Below are positions 1 through 10,625 of a stretch of DNA of 64,000 bases, one piece after another. This DNA comes from Sphingomonadaceae bacterium (lineage in GTDB: Bacteria > Pseudomonadota > Alphaproteobacteria > Sphingomonadales > Sphingomonadaceae), in NCBI GenBank assembly GCA_947463325.1, contig CANHQT010000005.1, forward strand, positions 1 to 64,000, given 5' to 3'. The notes beneath the pieces were generated by a model. It did not search any database, was not told where the DNA came from, and saw only the letters and a program-made list of their open reading frames with translations. The position numbers were made by a program, and so were the translations under genes. How positions within the stretch are numbered: the stretch's first letter is position 1; each line of letters begins with the position of its first letter.

Positions 1-33
1 CACGGCCAAAATCAGCCCGACACATTTCTTCAC
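1..33 (-). CDS. 5' end of an unidentified exported protein (cut by window edge)
   Basis: A GTG start at 33 overlaps the stop of the upstream acetyltransferase gene (GTGA overlap) and is preceded by AGGAG at about 7 bases. The eleven visible codons read MKKCVGLILAV, which looks like the charged and hydrophobic beginning of a signal peptide. Only this much is in the window, so no function can be given. Translational coupling to the acetyltransferase is an inference from the overlap. Confidence 0.5.
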   Translation of the reverse strand, partial: MKKCVGLILAV

Positions 34-515
34 AACGCTTCTCCTGCCAACCGGCCTAACGCTGCCCCATCGACACGCATCACCGTCCATTCATCCATCA
101 TCCGCGCACCCAGCGCCTTGTAGAAACCGATCGCTGGTTCGTTCCAGTCGAGAACGCTCCATTCTAGACGCGCGCAATCGCGCTCGACGGCTAGCCGCGC
201 CAGTTCCGCCAGCAAAGCCGTGCCCAGCCCTGCCCCGCGCGCTTCCGGCCGGACAAACAGGTCTTCAAGATAGATGCCGGGTCGCCCCTCAAAGGTCGAG
301 AAATTGTGGAAGAAGAGCGCAAATCCTTGGGGCGCACCGTCGACCTCCCCGATGATGACCTCCGCATAGGGGCGCGGTCCGAACAGCTTTTCGCAAAGGA
401 CCGCCTCGTCAAAGCGGACCTCGTGGGCGAGTTTTTCATAGTCGGCGAGGGCGCGGATAAGCTCTGTGATGAGCGACAGGTCAGCGGGCGTTGCGGCACG
501 GATCGTTAGGGTCAT
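30..515 (-). CDS. GNAT family N-acetyltransferase
   Basis: This 161-residue protein belongs to the GNAT fold, which transfers an acetyl group from acetyl-CoA to an amine. The start YEDLFVRPEARGAG-like strand and loop is seen as YLEDLFVRPEARGAGLGTAL, holding the R/Q-x-x-G-x-G/A acetyl-CoA pyrophosphate loop, and the late NEPAIGFYKALGA segment is the usual GNAT strand 5/helix 4. The overall length and pattern resemble diamine/thialysine acetyltransferases, but the substrate cannot be read from sequence. I chose the ATG at 515 rather than an in-frame TTG nine bases earlier. The stop overlaps the start of the next gene, which runs out of the window. Confidence 0.88.
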   Translation of the reverse strand: MTLTIRAATPADLSLITELIRALADYEKLAHEVRFDEAVLCEKLFGPRPYAEVIIGEVDGAPQGFALFFHNFSTFEGRPGIYLEDLFVRPEARGAGLGTALLAELARLAVERDCARLEWSVLDWNEPAIGFYKALGARMMDEWTVMRVDGAALGRLAGEAL

Positions 516-765
516 GGCCGCCAAGCCATGCCATCCCCACCGCGCCAGTCAACCGATCGGCTCGTCGCTTTCCTGCACCGGATGGCCGGTTTGCTTCGCC
601 CTGAGGCGGAACGGCTCGGGCCACAGATGATTGCGCTTGCACAAGTATGACCAACGCGTCCGGCCACCCCGTCCATCATCAGCCCCGGCAATTGTCCGGT
701 CGGCGACGCGTGGGCGTCAGCGGTGCCTGCCCATCCATCTCTGCCAATGACCAGGAGATTATCCC

Positions 766-1641
766 ATGACGATGATGATCCGCACGCTCCTCTCCGGTTC
801 CGCGACCGCCGTTGCACTTGTCGGCGCCAGTCCGCTGCTGGCGCAGGAGGATGTTCCTGTCAGCCCGACCGTAACGGCTGAAATCGCCGCGCCGCCTGCC
901 GACCTCGCGGGCCTCGAACCAGGGCCCGAAATTGAGGGGACGATTACCGCGCGCCGTGGCGAACGGGTGCAAATCACCAGCCCCGGCGATGTTCGCACCC
1001 TCATTCTGGTCGGCGAAGGCACGGTGGTTCGCGCACGCGGCGGTTTCCTCGGACTCGACCGGCGCTCCTTTGATGCGGATTCGCTGGTCAACGGTTTGCC
1101 GGTCATGGTGGAAACCGTGCGTTGGGGGGATGCGCTCGTCGCGCGCCGCGTCAACGTCCGCAACACGGATCTGCGTACCGCAACCATGATCCGTGACGGA
1201 ACCGCACAGGGCTTTGCCGAACAGACCGCCGCGACTGAGGCGCTGCGCAGCCGTGTTGCCAATATCGATCAGTATAACATCCGCGGGACCACCAACGTCT
1301 ATTTCGACACCGGTCGCTATCAGCTGACACCGCAGGCTCAAGCCGAGCTCTGCAATGCCGCCGTGCAGGCGCAGGGCATCGACAATGCTCTGCTGCTGGT
1401 CGTGGGCTATACCGATGAGGTTGGCAGCGAGGAGTTCAATCAGGAATTGAGCGAGAAGCGTGCGGGCCGGGTGGTCAACCATCTCCAGCAGCGTTGCCGC
1501 TGGGCCCCCTATCGCATGTTGACGCCAACCGGCATGTCCGAATCCGACCCGGCAGCAGACAATTCAACCCCGGAAGGCCGCGCGCAGAACCGCCGCGTTT
1601 CGGTCAGCATCCTCGTCAGCAAGGCCGTTGACGGGATGTGA
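766..1641 (+). CDS. OmpA-family outer membrane/periplasmic protein with peptidoglycan-binding domain
   Basis: The 291-residue protein begins with a signal peptide ending near LLAQ (residue ~27). Residues ~50-150 form a small beta-rich domain that resembles DUF5666-type repeats (EGTITARRGERVQI). From about residue 180 comes a clear OmpA C-terminal domain: NVYFDTGRYQLTPQAQ, then VVGYTDEVGSEEFNQELSE and NRRVSVSIL, with the conserved Asp and Arg that hold meso-diaminopimelate of peptidoglycan. It probably tethers the envelope to the cell wall. AGGAG lies 8 bases before the ATG. The gene stands alone and converges on ispG. Confidence 0.88.
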   Translation: MTMMIRTLLSGSATAVALVGASPLLAQEDVPVSPTVTAEIAAPPADLAGLEPGPEIEGTITARRGERVQITSPGDVRTLILVGEGTVVRARGGFLGLDRRSFDADSLVNGLPVMVETVRWGDALVARRVNVRNTDLRTATMIRDGTAQGFAEQTAATEALRSRVANIDQYNIRGTTNVYFDTGRYQLTPQAQAELCNAAVQAQGIDNALLLVVGYTDEVGSEEFNQELSEKRAGRVVNHLQQRCRWAPYRMLTPTGMSESDPAADNSTPEGRAQNRRVSVSILVSKAVDGM

Positions 1642-1662
1642 CAGCCGAAGTCTGCGGGCCGT

Positions 1663-2802
1663 TTAGGCGGCCGCCTTGCCGTGGGTCACGTCCATGCTGA
1701 CCGCCCGGCCTGCGTCAATCTCGGCGGCCTTGGCTTCGACCAGGCGGACAATATGGCCGATCATGTCTTCGTCCTCGACATGATGGTCGGTGATGCCGGA
1801 CAGATAGACCATATGCTTGCCCGCGCCGCCACCGGTAATGCCGATGTCGGTTTCGCGCGCTTCCCCGGGGCCGTTGACGACGCAACCCAGCACGGAAAGC
1901 GACATTGGCGTGCGGATATGGGAGAGTGCCTCCTCGAGCCGCTCGACGGTGCGAATGACATCGAACCCCTGCCGCGCGCAGCTGGGGCAGGAAACGATGC
2001 GCACGCCGCGGGTCCTCAGACCCAGTGATTTCAGTATTTCGTATCCGACGCGCACTTCCTGCTCGGGTTCGGCAGACAGGCTGACGCGGATGGTGTCGCC
2101 GATACCGAACCACAAAAGGCTGCCGAGCCCGATCGCCGACTTTACTGTGCCGCCGATCAGGCCGCCGGCTTCGGTAATGCCGAGGTGCAGTGGGCAATCG
2201 ACCGCTTCGGCGAGCTGCTGATAAGCCGCAACGGCGAGGAACACGTCGCTCGCCTTCACCGCGACCTTATATTCGTGGAAATCATGGTCCTGCAGCAGCT
2301 TGATATGGTCCAGCGCGCTTTCGACCAGCGCTTCGGGGCAAGGCTCGCCATATTTTTCGAGCAGATCCTTTTCGAGGCTGCCAGCGTTGACGCCGATGCG
2401 GATGGCGCAGCCATTGGCCTTGGCCGCGCGGACAACCTCTGCGACGCGAGCGGCGCTGCCGATGTTGCCCGGGTTGATGCGCAGGCAGGCGGCACCCGCG
2501 TCCGCTGCTTCCAGCGCGCGCTTGTAGTGGAAATGGATGTCGGCAACGACCGGTACGGTCGCGGCGCGGGTGATCTGTTTGAAGGCCGCGGTTGCCTCCT
2601 CGGTCGGGCAGGACACGCGGATAATGTCGACGCCCGCTTCCTCGCAGCGACGGATCTGATCGACAGTCGCCTTCACATCCTCAGTGGGCGTGTTGGTCAT
2701 CGTCTGCACGGTGATCGGTGCATCGCCGCCCACAGGGACGTTGCCGACCATGATCTGGCGGCATTGCCGCCGGGTGATATCGCGCCAGGGACGGATGGAC
2801 AT
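1663..2802 (-). CDS. ispG: 4-hydroxy-3-methylbut-2-enyl diphosphate synthase (flavodoxin), IspG
   Basis: IspG converts MEcPP to HMBPP with a [4Fe-4S] cluster in the MEP isoprenoid pathway, which also feeds the carotenoid genes at 52.6-56.8 kb. The 379-residue product has the N-terminal TIM barrel ([24 protein letters not shown]-like [10 protein letters not shown]) and C-terminal cluster ligands in [12 protein letters not shown] and [11 protein letters not shown]. The reading frame is open much further upstream, but conservation starts at [13 protein letters not shown], so the ATG at 2802 is chosen. A TTGCAT-N18-TATAGA promoter lies upstream. Confidence 0.95.
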   Translation of the reverse strand: MSIRPWRDITRRQCRQIMVGNVPVGGDAPITVQTMTNTPTEDVKATVDQIRRCEEAGVDIIRVSCPTEEATAAFKQITRAATVPVVADIHFHYKRALEAADAGAACLRINPGNIGSAARVAEVVRAAKANGCAIRIGVNAGSLEKDLLEKYGEPCPEALVESALDHIKLLQDHDFHEYKVAVKASDVFLAVAAYQQLAEAVDCPLHLGITEAGGLIGGTVKSAIGLGSLLWFGIGDTIRVSLSAEPEQEVRVGYEILKSLGLRTRGVRIVSCPSCARQGFDVIRTVERLEEALSHIRTPMSLSVLGCVVNGPGEARETDIGITGGGAGKHMVYLSGITDHHVEDEDMIGHIVRLVEAKAAEIDAGRAVSMDVTHGKAAA

Positions 2803-2836
2803 GGGGCCTCGTTCGGAAGGGGAAATAGCGATGCCG

Positions 2837-2866
2837 TCTATATCGGCTCCTGTTGCGCGCATGCAA
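2837..2866 (-). promoter_or_regulatory. Predicted ispG promoter with an overlapping dyad
   Basis: On the minus strand TTGCAT (2866-2861) and TATAGA (2842-2837) are separated by 18 bases and lie about 35 bases before the ispG ATG. The -35 box sits inside an inverted repeat TGTTGC-N6-GCAACA at 2851-2868, which could be an operator. Prediction from pattern only. Confidence 0.45.
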
Positions 2867-2905
2867 CATGAAGGGAGCTGATAATCGTTCGATGTGTTTT
2901 TTTCC

Positions 2906-2920
2906 TTGTGCGACGCACAA
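2906..2920. promoter_or_regulatory. Perfect 15-bp palindrome upstream of the TorF-like porin
   Basis: TTGTGCG-A-CGCACAA is an exact inverted repeat about 105 bases before the porin start and on the far side of the ispG promoter. Its size and symmetry suit a dimeric repressor or activator. Which regulator would bind is unknown. Confidence 0.35.
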
Positions 2921-3024
2921 TGCGTGTCCAGTTTGATCATCGACGCGAGCAGACTGCCCGACACAGAGGCAGCATTCGTGCGCAGGCGGGACGATACGCA
3001 ACAACCTTTTGAAGGGGTTAGAAT

Positions 3025-3765
3025 ATGCGCACGTCCATCAAGGGGCTGGTTGCCCTTGCTCTCCTGTCGGCAGCGACGCCTGCCTTTGCTCAGGATTCCA
3101 CCGAAGCTGATCCGCCCTCGGATGTAACCGTCACTGGCGGCGTTTCCGTGACTAGCGATTATCGATTCCGCGGCGTCAGCCTGTCGGGTGAAGATTTCGC
3201 GGTTCAGGGCACCGTCAACGTCAACCACTCGAGCGGCTTTTATGGCGGCATCTGGGGTTCGAACCTCGATGACACCGCGACCTTCGGTGAAATCGAGCTC
3301 GATCTGTATGCCGGCTACACCACGGAAATCGCACCGGGCACGACGGTCGACGTCGGCATGCTCTATTACTGGTATCCGGACGGTAGCGGGAACAGCGACT
3401 ATTTCGAGCCCTATGGCTCGATCAAGACGACTTTCGGCCCGGCAACGGCCAAGTTTGGCTTCGCTTACGCCTGGGATCAGTCGGCGCTCGGCAATGCCGA
3501 TAACATCTATCTCTACACCGATCTCGGTATCGGAATTCCCGATACGCCGGTCACGCTGACCGGCCACCTGGGCTATTCGGATGGCAGCCTCGCCTTCGGC
3601 GGCAGCTATTGGGATTGGTCAGTCGCGGCCGATGTGGCGCTGGGCAGCGGCATCACTGCCGGTGTCAAATATGTCGATACCGACCTTGATGATCTGACCG
3701 GCATTCCGGCTTCGGACACGCTGTATGACGCAACGGTGCTGTTCACCCTAGGCTTCAGCTTCTGA
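3025..3765 (+). CDS. TorF family putative porin
   Basis: The 246-residue protein has a signal peptide ending at AFAQ (residue ~23) followed by [20 protein letters not shown], the hallmark beginning of the TIGR02001/TorF (Gcw_chp) family of outer membrane beta barrels. Alternating strands continue to a terminal aromatic residue (LGFSF), the BAM recognition signal. It probably lets small molecules through the outer membrane; the substrate is unknown. GAAGGGG is placed 7-8 bases before the ATG. The gene stands alone, converging on the FMN oxidase gene. Confidence 0.88.
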   Translation: MRTSIKGLVALALLSAATPAFAQDSTEADPPSDVTVTGGVSVTSDYRFRGVSLSGEDFAVQGTVNVNHSSGFYGGIWGSNLDDTATFGEIELDLYAGYTTEIAPGTTVDVGMLYYWYPDGSGNSDYFEPYGSIKTTFGPATAKFGFAYAWDQSALGNADNIYLYTDLGIGIPDTPVTLTGHLGYSDGSLAFGGSYWDWSVAADVALGSGITAGVKYVDTDLDDLTGIPASDTLYDATVLFTLGFSF

Positions 3766-3774
3766 TGCCCTCAC

Positions 3775-3811
3775 CAATCTGCGCTGGCGGGCTTAACGCC
3801 AGCGCAGATTG
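3775..3811. terminator. Bidirectional hairpin between convergent porin and FMN oxidase genes
   Basis: A perfect 15-bp inverted repeat (arms 3775-3789 and 3797-3811, 7-base loop) lies between the two convergent genes. Its right arm is made of the last codons of the FMN oxidase gene (NLRW). There is no T-run on either side, so it may act as an mRNA 3' stabiliser or as a factor-assisted terminator rather than a classical intrinsic terminator. Confidence 0.55.
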
Positions 3812-4941
3812 TCCCCGCTGAGATCGGCGATGCTGCGTGCGCCCATCAGCTTCATGCCGCGCACCAGCTCGGCTTCCAGCAGGCTTACGGCGCGCTCGAC
3901 ACCCGCCTGGCCGGCCGCCGCCAGCGCATAGAGATAGAGCCGCCCGCCCGAGCAAGCGGTTGCTCCCGCAGACAGCGCTTTGATCACATGTGTGCCCCGC
4001 GTGATCCCGCCATCGCAGATGATTTCAATCTGGCCGCCGACCGCATCGGCAATTTCCGCAATCGCATCGAATGGGGCCCGCCCGCCATCGAGCTGCCGTC
4101 CGCCATGGTTTGACACCATGATGGCTGTCGCGCCGATATCGACGGCGCGCCGCGCATCCTCCACCGCCATCACGCCTTTGAGGCAGAAGGGGCCATCCCA
4201 TTGCTTGCGGATCGCTTCGGCCCGTTTCCAGTCGAGGCTCTGGTCGAGCATGGTGGTGAAATAATCGGCGACCGATTTGGGTACGCTCGACCCTTCGGCA
4301 ACATGGGTGGCGAGGTTGGGCAGCGAAAATGGCTCGCGGAAGAGATAGTTGAGGCCCCAGCCGGGCTTGGCAGCATAGGACAGCGCATTGCGCGCCGTGA
4401 AGCGCGGCGGGGATGTGAATCCCGAGCGCAGACACCGTTCGCGGTTGCCGCCGACGATAGTGTCGACCGTTAGCGCCAGCGCGTCGAACTGAGCCGCCTT
4501 GCAGGCATCGATCATCGCCGCGTTCAGGCCCTCATCCTTGTGGACGTAGAGCTGGAACAGCTTGGGCGCACTCGTCATCGCGCCGACTTCCGCGATGGAT
4601 ACGGTCGCTAGGCTCGAGATGCCGGCATAGATGCCAAAGCGTTCCGCAGCCCGCACCACCGCCCGCTCGCCCTGCCAGTGGAACAGCCGCTGCAAGGCAG
4701 TGGGGGAAAGAAATAGAGGCATCGCCATCCGTCGGCCCATGACCGTCACGGACATGTCGACATTTTCGACGCCGGCCAGCACGCGCGGTACCAGATCGCA
4801 ATCGTCGAATGCCGCACGGTTGCGCCGCCGCGTGACCTCATCGTCGCCCGCCCCGTCGATGTAATCGAACACGGGCCATGGCAGCCGCCGCTTCGCCAGC
4901 GCGCGGAAATCATCGATATTGTGACAGTCGGTCAGACGCAT
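3793..4941 (-). CDS. FMN-dependent alpha-hydroxyacid oxidase/dehydrogenase (LldD-like)
   Basis: This 382-residue protein is an FMN TIM-barrel enzyme of the lactate dehydrogenase (LldD)/glycolate oxidase family, which oxidises L-2-hydroxyacids. Seen are the FMN-phosphate and catalytic segment VSNHGGRQLDGGRAPFDAI (catalytic His and substrate Arg), the C-terminal phosphate loop ICDGGITRGTHV, and the N-terminal VFDYIDGAGDDEVT. L-lactate is the likeliest substrate but mandelate or glycolate are possible. No lactate permease or regulator is adjacent. The start is set at MRLTDCHNIDDF, where family similarity begins; no good ribosome binding site precedes it. Confidence 0.87.
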   Translation of the reverse strand: MRLTDCHNIDDFRALAKRRLPWPVFDYIDGAGDDEVTRRRNRAAFDDCDLVPRVLAGVENVDMSVTVMGRRMAMPLFLSPTALQRLFHWQGERAVVRAAERFGIYAGISSLATVSIAEVGAMTSAPKLFQLYVHKDEGLNAAMIDACKAAQFDALALTVDTIVGGNRERCLRSGFTSPPRFTARNALSYAAKPGWGLNYLFREPFSLPNLATHVAEGSSVPKSVADYFTTMLDQSLDWKRAEAIRKQWDGPFCLKGVMAVEDARRAVDIGATAIMVSNHGGRQLDGGRAPFDAIAEIADAVGGQIEIICDGGITRGTHVIKALSAGATACSGGRLYLYALAAAGQAGVERAVSLLEAELVRGMKLMGARSIADLSGDNLRWR

Positions 4942-4985
4942 GGACGGCGGTGTAGCCGATGCATCGCCACCTGCAAGCGGCGGGT

Positions 4986-6251
4986 TCAGCCCAGCGCCGC
5001 CTGCTTTTCCTCTGCCAGCCGGTCCAGATCGGCGCGGCTCATCTTCTGTGCCGCGCTTTTCAGCTGTCCACAGGCGGCCATAATGTCGCGGCCGCGCGGT
5101 GTGCGCACCGGTGCGGATATGCCGGCTTCGAAAATGATGTCGGAAAAGCGCCGGATGCGTTCGGGCGAAGAACATTCATAGGGCGCGCCCGGCCAGGGGT
5201 TGAAGGGGATGAGGTTGACCTTGGCCGGGAGGCGGTGTGCGCGGATCAGGCGGACGAGCTCGCGGGCATCCTGGTCGCTGTCATTCTTGTCCTTCAGCAT
5301 CACATATTCAAAGGTGATGCGCCGCGCATTGTTCGCGCCTGGGTAAGCCGCGCACGCCTCGAGCAGTTGCTCGATCCCATATTTGCGATTGAGCGGGACG
5401 ATCTCGTCGCGCACTTCCTTGGTCACCGCGTGCAGCGAGACGGCAAGGTTGACGCCGATTTCCTCGCCCGCGCGCGCCATCATCGGCACCACGCCGGAGG
5501 TCGACAGGGTGATGCGCCGACGGGAGAGGCCGAGGCCATCACCGTCCATCACAATCTTCATCGCGCCTTTGACGCCGTCGAAATTGTAGAGCGGCTCTCC
5601 CATGCCCATCAGCACGATGTTGGTCAGCAGCCGTCCGTCCGGCGTGTACTGCGGCGCATCATCATCCTCGTCGTCCGCATCGGCGTGGGATGCCATGCTG
5701 CCCTTTGGCCATTCGCCAAGCGCGTCGCGCGCCAGCATCACCTGTCCGACGATCTCGCCCGGCGTCAGGTTCCGCACCAGCTTCATCGTGCCGGTGTGGC
5801 AGAAACGGCAGTTGAGCGTGCAGCCGACCTGGCTCGAAATGCAAAGCGTGCCCCGATCGGCATCGGGGATGAACACCATTTCGAATTCATGCCCATCAGC
5901 GGTGGAAAGCAGCCATTTGCGTGTGCCATCCTCTGATGTCTGCGCGGTAACGATATCCGGCCGTCCGATCACGAACCGTTCGGCGAGCCACGGCCGCATG
6001 GTCTTGGCGATGTCGGTCATCGCATCGAAATCGGTGACGCCGCGGTGGTACATCCAGTGCCACAGCTGCTTGGCGCGCAGCTTTGCCTGCTTGGTGTCCA
6101 TCCCCGCAGCCTCGAGCGCGGCGCGAATTGCCTCGCGCGGCAAGCCGATCAGGTCAGTGCGACCATCCGGACGCTGCGGCAAATCGCGTGCGACGGGAAC
6201 AGGATCGATGGTGCCGGCAATCGGCATCAGAGGCGTGGCAATGCTGGACAT
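4986..6251 (-). CDS. rlmN: Dual-specificity 23S rRNA/tRNA adenine-2 methyltransferase RlmN
   Basis: RlmN is a radical SAM enzyme that methylates C2 of A2503 in 23S rRNA and of A37 in some tRNAs. The 421-residue protein has the radical SAM cluster motif [14 protein letters not shown] near residue 142, the [10 protein letters not shown] loop, SLHA, and the C-terminal catalytic cysteine in [14 protein letters not shown]...MAACGQL. The N-terminus is somewhat long, and there is a roughly 20-residue acidic insertion ([11 protein letters not shown]). A TATAGG box ends only 8 bases before the ATG, so the mRNA may be leaderless. Confidence 0.95.
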   Translation of the reverse strand: MSSIATPLMPIAGTIDPVPVARDLPQRPDGRTDLIGLPREAIRAALEAAGMDTKQAKLRAKQLWHWMYHRGVTDFDAMTDIAKTMRPWLAERFVIGRPDIVTAQTSEDGTRKWLLSTADGHEFEMVFIPDADRGTLCISSQVGCTLNCRFCHTGTMKLVRNLTPGEIVGQVMLARDALGEWPKGSMASHADADDEDDDAPQYTPDGRLLTNIVLMGMGEPLYNFDGVKGAMKIVMDGDGLGLSRRRITLSTSGVVPMMARAGEEIGVNLAVSLHAVTKEVRDEIVPLNRKYGIEQLLEACAAYPGANNARRITFEYVMLKDKNDSDQDARELVRLIRAHRLPAKVNLIPFNPWPGAPYECSSPERIRRFSDIIFEAGISAPVRTPRGRDIMAACGQLKSAAQKMSRADLDRLAEEKQAALG

Positions 6252-6322
6252 GGGAGGTGCCTATAGTCGCAAACGCCCGACAATGCCATGCTGTGCCAAC
6301 GCTGTCAGTCCGGAGGATATTG

Positions 6323-6736
6323 ATGATCGACCGTCTGTTCACTGCCATCGCGTCGCACACAGCGGCGGCTGCGGGCCGCCCGCCCGCCTTTGTCATCGCC
6401 TGCGCCCTGATCCTGATCTGGATCCTCACCGGGCCGTTTTTCGATTACTCGGACACCTGGCAGCTGGTTATCAACACATCGACCACCATCATCACTTTCC
6501 TGATGGTGTTCGTCATCCAGAACAGCCAGAATCGCGATGCCGCGGCGCTGCAGGCGAAGCTCGACGAACTGATCCGCGTCTCACGCGATGCGCGCAACGA
6601 ATTCATCGGAATCGAGCATCTGACCGACGCTGAGGTGGAGGCGATCCGCGCGCATCTGGAACAGGATGTTGGTCAGGCGCAGCCCGCTCGTCATGCGCGG
6701 CATGCCAGTGTGCGGCGGTTACAGAAACGGCTCTAG
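6323..6736 (+). CDS. Low-affinity iron permease family membrane protein
   Basis: The 137-residue protein has two predicted membrane segments (FVIACALILIWILTG and TWQLVINTSTTIITFLMVF) followed by the conserved NSQNRDAAALQAKLDEL helix and FIGIEHLTDAEVEAIRAHLE. This is the bacterial Pfam Iron_permease pattern. The fungal relatives are linked to low-affinity iron uptake; the bacterial proteins are short and their role is not established. GGAGG lies 6 bases before the ATG. It converges with the next gene with a 4-base overlap. Confidence 0.8.
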   Translation: MIDRLFTAIASHTAAAAGRPPAFVIACALILIWILTGPFFDYSDTWQLVINTSTTIITFLMVFVIQNSQNRDAAALQAKLDELIRVSRDARNEFIGIEHLTDAEVEAIRAHLEQDVGQAQPARHARHASVRRLQKRL

Positions 6737-7197
6737 CTGCGGGCGCAGCCCAGCGCTGCTGCATCGATCGCCGTCGCCGTGCCCGTCAGGACCCAACGGC
6801 CCGACCAGCTTCCCGCAGTCGCCGTCATGCTGCGTTCGCCGCGCATCGCTGCGACGATCGCGGCATCCATCCGGGCATCGCGCGCCCACATTCCCCGTCC
6901 GCGCACCATCATCGTAAAGCGCCGGCTGCCGATGCTGAGTGTGCCCGTTCCCGGTGTCATCGCGCGCGGCAGGCGGATGTGCACCTGCGCGCGCACCCGT
7001 GCGGCTGGCCAGAAACCGACTGTGGCATAGCCGCCGTCGCCGCCTGTGGTTTCGGAGATGGCATAGCAACGGGGCGGGCTGTTCCCCGAGGCCGGATCGC
7101 GAAATGCCGCCCAGCCATCGAACACACCCAATGACTCGCGCGCGAGCGCCGGGCTCGCGGCCATCGCCAGCAGGATGGCGGCGGCCAAAATCCTCAT
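6733..7197 (-). CDS. Small secreted protein of unknown function (weakly IalB-like)
   Basis: The 154-residue product has a clear signal peptide (MRILAAAILLAMAASPALA) and a mature part with two cysteines, one in PPRCYAISE and one at the very end (LGCARS), which may form a disulfide. The layout GVFDGWAAFRDP...RCYAI followed by beta strands recalls invasion-associated locus B (IalB) proteins, but the similarity is weak. Its ATG overlaps the stop of the histidine phosphatase gene (ATGA), so the two are probably co-translated. Confidence 0.78.
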   Translation of the reverse strand: MRILAAAILLAMAASPALARESLGVFDGWAAFRDPASGNSPPRCYAISETTGGDGGYATVGFWPAARVRAQVHIRLPRAMTPGTGTLSIGSRRFTMMVRGRGMWARDARMDAAIVAAMRGERSMTATAGSWSGRWVLTGTATAIDAAALGCARS

Positions 7198-7823
7198 GGC
7201 AGCACCAATATCTGTTCCTCGACGCCCTGTTCGATGACCACCAGCGATCCTTGCGGCACCGGCCCGGCAACCGGGGTGCCGCATGAGGGATGCGCATTGC
7301 CATCACCGGTTAGCAACGCGCGCAGCACGACTGCTGTGACGCCATGGGTCACCACCAGCCTGTCATGATCACCGTCGAGAGAGTTGACCCAGCTTTCCAC
7401 GCGCTTGCGGACATCGGCATAGCTTTCGCCGCCGGGGGCGACGCGGGTGAACACCATATGCCGTTCCGAATAGATTGGCCCTTCCTCAGCGATAATCTCT
7501 TCGTAAAAGCGCCCGTCCCAGCCACCCATGCCGATTTCGACGAGCCGGTCGTCGGTGCGCGCACTATGCCAGTCACGCCCCAGATGCTCGCACAATATGG
7601 AGAGCGTTTGCAGTGTTCGGCCCGTGGGGGAAGCCCAAAGCTCGAGCTGGGTTGACGGATGGATGCGCTGCCCGAGCGCTCTACCCATGGCGTCGATTTG
7701 CCGGAATCCGTTGAGCGTGAACGGCGTATGCCCCAGCGCGCCCTGCATTCGCCGCGCTGCATTGAACACAGTTTCCCCATGCCGCGCGATGTAAATGCGT
7801 CCGCCGATCCGATGTGCTGTCAT
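7194..7823 (-). CDS. Histidine phosphatase (phosphoglycerate mutase-like) family protein
   Basis: The 209-residue protein carries the catalytic IARHGETVFN motif at residues ~12-20 and the second catalytic histidine in LVVTHGVTAVVLRALL near residue 160. GMGGWDGRFYEEI matches the region carrying the general acid (Glu) in broad-specificity phosphatases. The family includes phosphoglycerate mutases, fructose bisphosphatases and cobalamin phosphatases; the substrate here is unknown. It heads a two-gene unit with the small secreted protein downstream. Confidence 0.88.
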   Translation of the reverse strand: MTAHRIGGRIYIARHGETVFNAARRMQGALGHTPFTLNGFRQIDAMGRALGQRIHPSTQLELWASPTGRTLQTLSILCEHLGRDWHSARTDDRLVEIGMGGWDGRFYEEIIAEEGPIYSERHMVFTRVAPGGESYADVRKRVESWVNSLDGDHDRLVVTHGVTAVVLRALLTGDGNAHPSCGTPVAGPVPQGSLVVIEQGVEEQILVLP

Positions 7824-7974
7824 GCCCCGCCTTTGCTTGTGGCTGCACCGGTCCGCTTGCGACTCGCGAACAGCGCGTTAAGGATGGCTCTGCCACGGCA
7901 AGGGGGAATCGGCCAAGGGGGCGTTCTGCTCCCCGGCTGACCACAGGCCATCAGAGAAGAGAGCGATACAGGGC

Positions 7975-9090
7975 ATGCAGGCGAAGATCGAACGGGCGAC
8001 ATTGTTGCGGTGCCTGGGGCATATCCAGTCGGTCGTTGAACGCCGCAACACCATCCCAATCCTGTCGAATGTGCTGATCGAAGCGATCGGCAGCTCGGTC
8101 ATCCGGGTGATGGCGACGGACCTTGATATGCAGATCGTCGAAACGGTCGATGCCAAGGTGGAAACGTCGGGCGCGACGACGGTTTCGGCGCATCTTTTGT
8201 TCGAAATCGCCCGCAAACTGCCGGAAGGAAGCGAAGTCAGCCTTTCTGCGTCCAACGGCGAGATGCTGGTACGCGCCGGCCGCTACCAGTCGAAGTTGAA
8301 GACGCTGCCGCGCGATGATTTTCCGGTGATTGCTGAAGGCGATCTCCCGACCAGCTTCGAACTGGACGCCAAGGATATCGTGCGCATCATCGAAAAGACG
8401 CGCTTCGCAATCTCGACGGAAGAAACGCGCTATTATCTGAACGGCATTTTCCTGCATGTGACCGATGATGGTGACGGCCTGCTGCGCGCCGCGGCGACCG
8501 ACGGCCATCGGCTTGCACGCTACACGCTGCCGCGTCCGAGCGGTGCCGAATCGATGCCAGACGTGATTGTGCCGCGCAAATGTGTTGCCGAGTTGCACAA
8601 GCTGCTCGGTGAGGCTGGCGACGGACGGGTTCAGGTGGAACTTTCGCCCAGCAAGATCCGCTTCACTTTTGGCAGTGCGGTGCTGACCTCAAAGCTGATT
8701 GACGGCACATTCCCGGATTACAGCCGCGTGATCCCGACAGCGAATGACAAGCTGTTGCGTGTTGATCCGAAGAGCTTTGGCCAGGGCGTCGATCGTGTGG
8801 CCACCATCGCGACGGACAAGACCCGCGCAGTCAAAATGTCGCTGGATTCAGACAAGGTCACATTGTCCGTCACCAGTCCCGAAAACGGCACTGCTGCAGA
8901 AGAGGTGCCGGGTGATTATCGTGCTGATGCGATGGAAATCGGATTCAACGCCCGTTACCTCAAGGACATCATTGACCAGATCGATGGCGACAATGTCGAG
9001 CTGCATCTCGCCGATGCCTCGGCACCGACGCTGATCCGCGAGAGTGAGAAGTCACCGGCGCTTTACGTGCTGATGCCGATGCGGGTCTGA
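7975..9090 (+). CDS. dnaN: DNA polymerase III beta subunit (sliding clamp)
   Basis: The 371-residue protein is the ring-shaped processivity clamp of the replicase. All three clamp domains are present: the N-terminal ERATLLRCLGHIQSVVERRNTIPILSN-type start, the central TRYYLNGIFLHV and AAATDGHRLA segments, and the C-terminal YVLMPMRV that ends almost every DnaN. Unlike in many bacteria there is no dnaA before it nor recF or gyrB after it; it sits between a histidine phosphatase gene (divergent) and a sugar dehydrogenase gene (convergent). Confidence 0.97.
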   Translation: MQAKIERATLLRCLGHIQSVVERRNTIPILSNVLIEAIGSSVIRVMATDLDMQIVETVDAKVETSGATTVSAHLLFEIARKLPEGSEVSLSASNGEMLVRAGRYQSKLKTLPRDDFPVIAEGDLPTSFELDAKDIVRIIEKTRFAISTEETRYYLNGIFLHVTDDGDGLLRAAATDGHRLARYTLPRPSGAESMPDVIVPRKCVAELHKLLGEAGDGRVQVELSPSKIRFTFGSAVLTSKLIDGTFPDYSRVIPTANDKLLRVDPKSFGQGVDRVATIATDKTRAVKMSLDSDKVTLSVTSPENGTAAEEVPGDYRADAMEIGFNARYLKDIIDQIDGDNVELHLADASAPTLIRESEKSPALYVLMPMRV

Positions 9091-9144
9091 TCGGGTATCG
9101 CCGCTGTCCGATCCGGACGCGGCTCTCCCTCCGCAAACAGGACG

Positions 9145-10497
<1,353 letters not shown>

Positions 10498-10625
10498 GGT
10501 GCGAAACTAGGGCGCAGCGGCACTGCGCGCAATGGGGCGCGAAGGCTGATGGTGCATGATGGTCAACTGACTGTTTACCCATGTTTTTGAGGGGGCTGTC
10601 AGGGGTTGGCGATTATCAGGCGGCC

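Noticed and set aside
2803-3567. N-terminal extension of ispG by 255 codons
   Set aside because: It overlaps the whole TorF gene on the other strand and the ispG family begins at MSIRPW.
9098-9125. Possible hairpin between dnaN and the sugar dehydrogenase gene
   Set aside because: The stem GCCGC...GCGGC is broken by unequal bulges and has no T-run; too weak to call a terminator.
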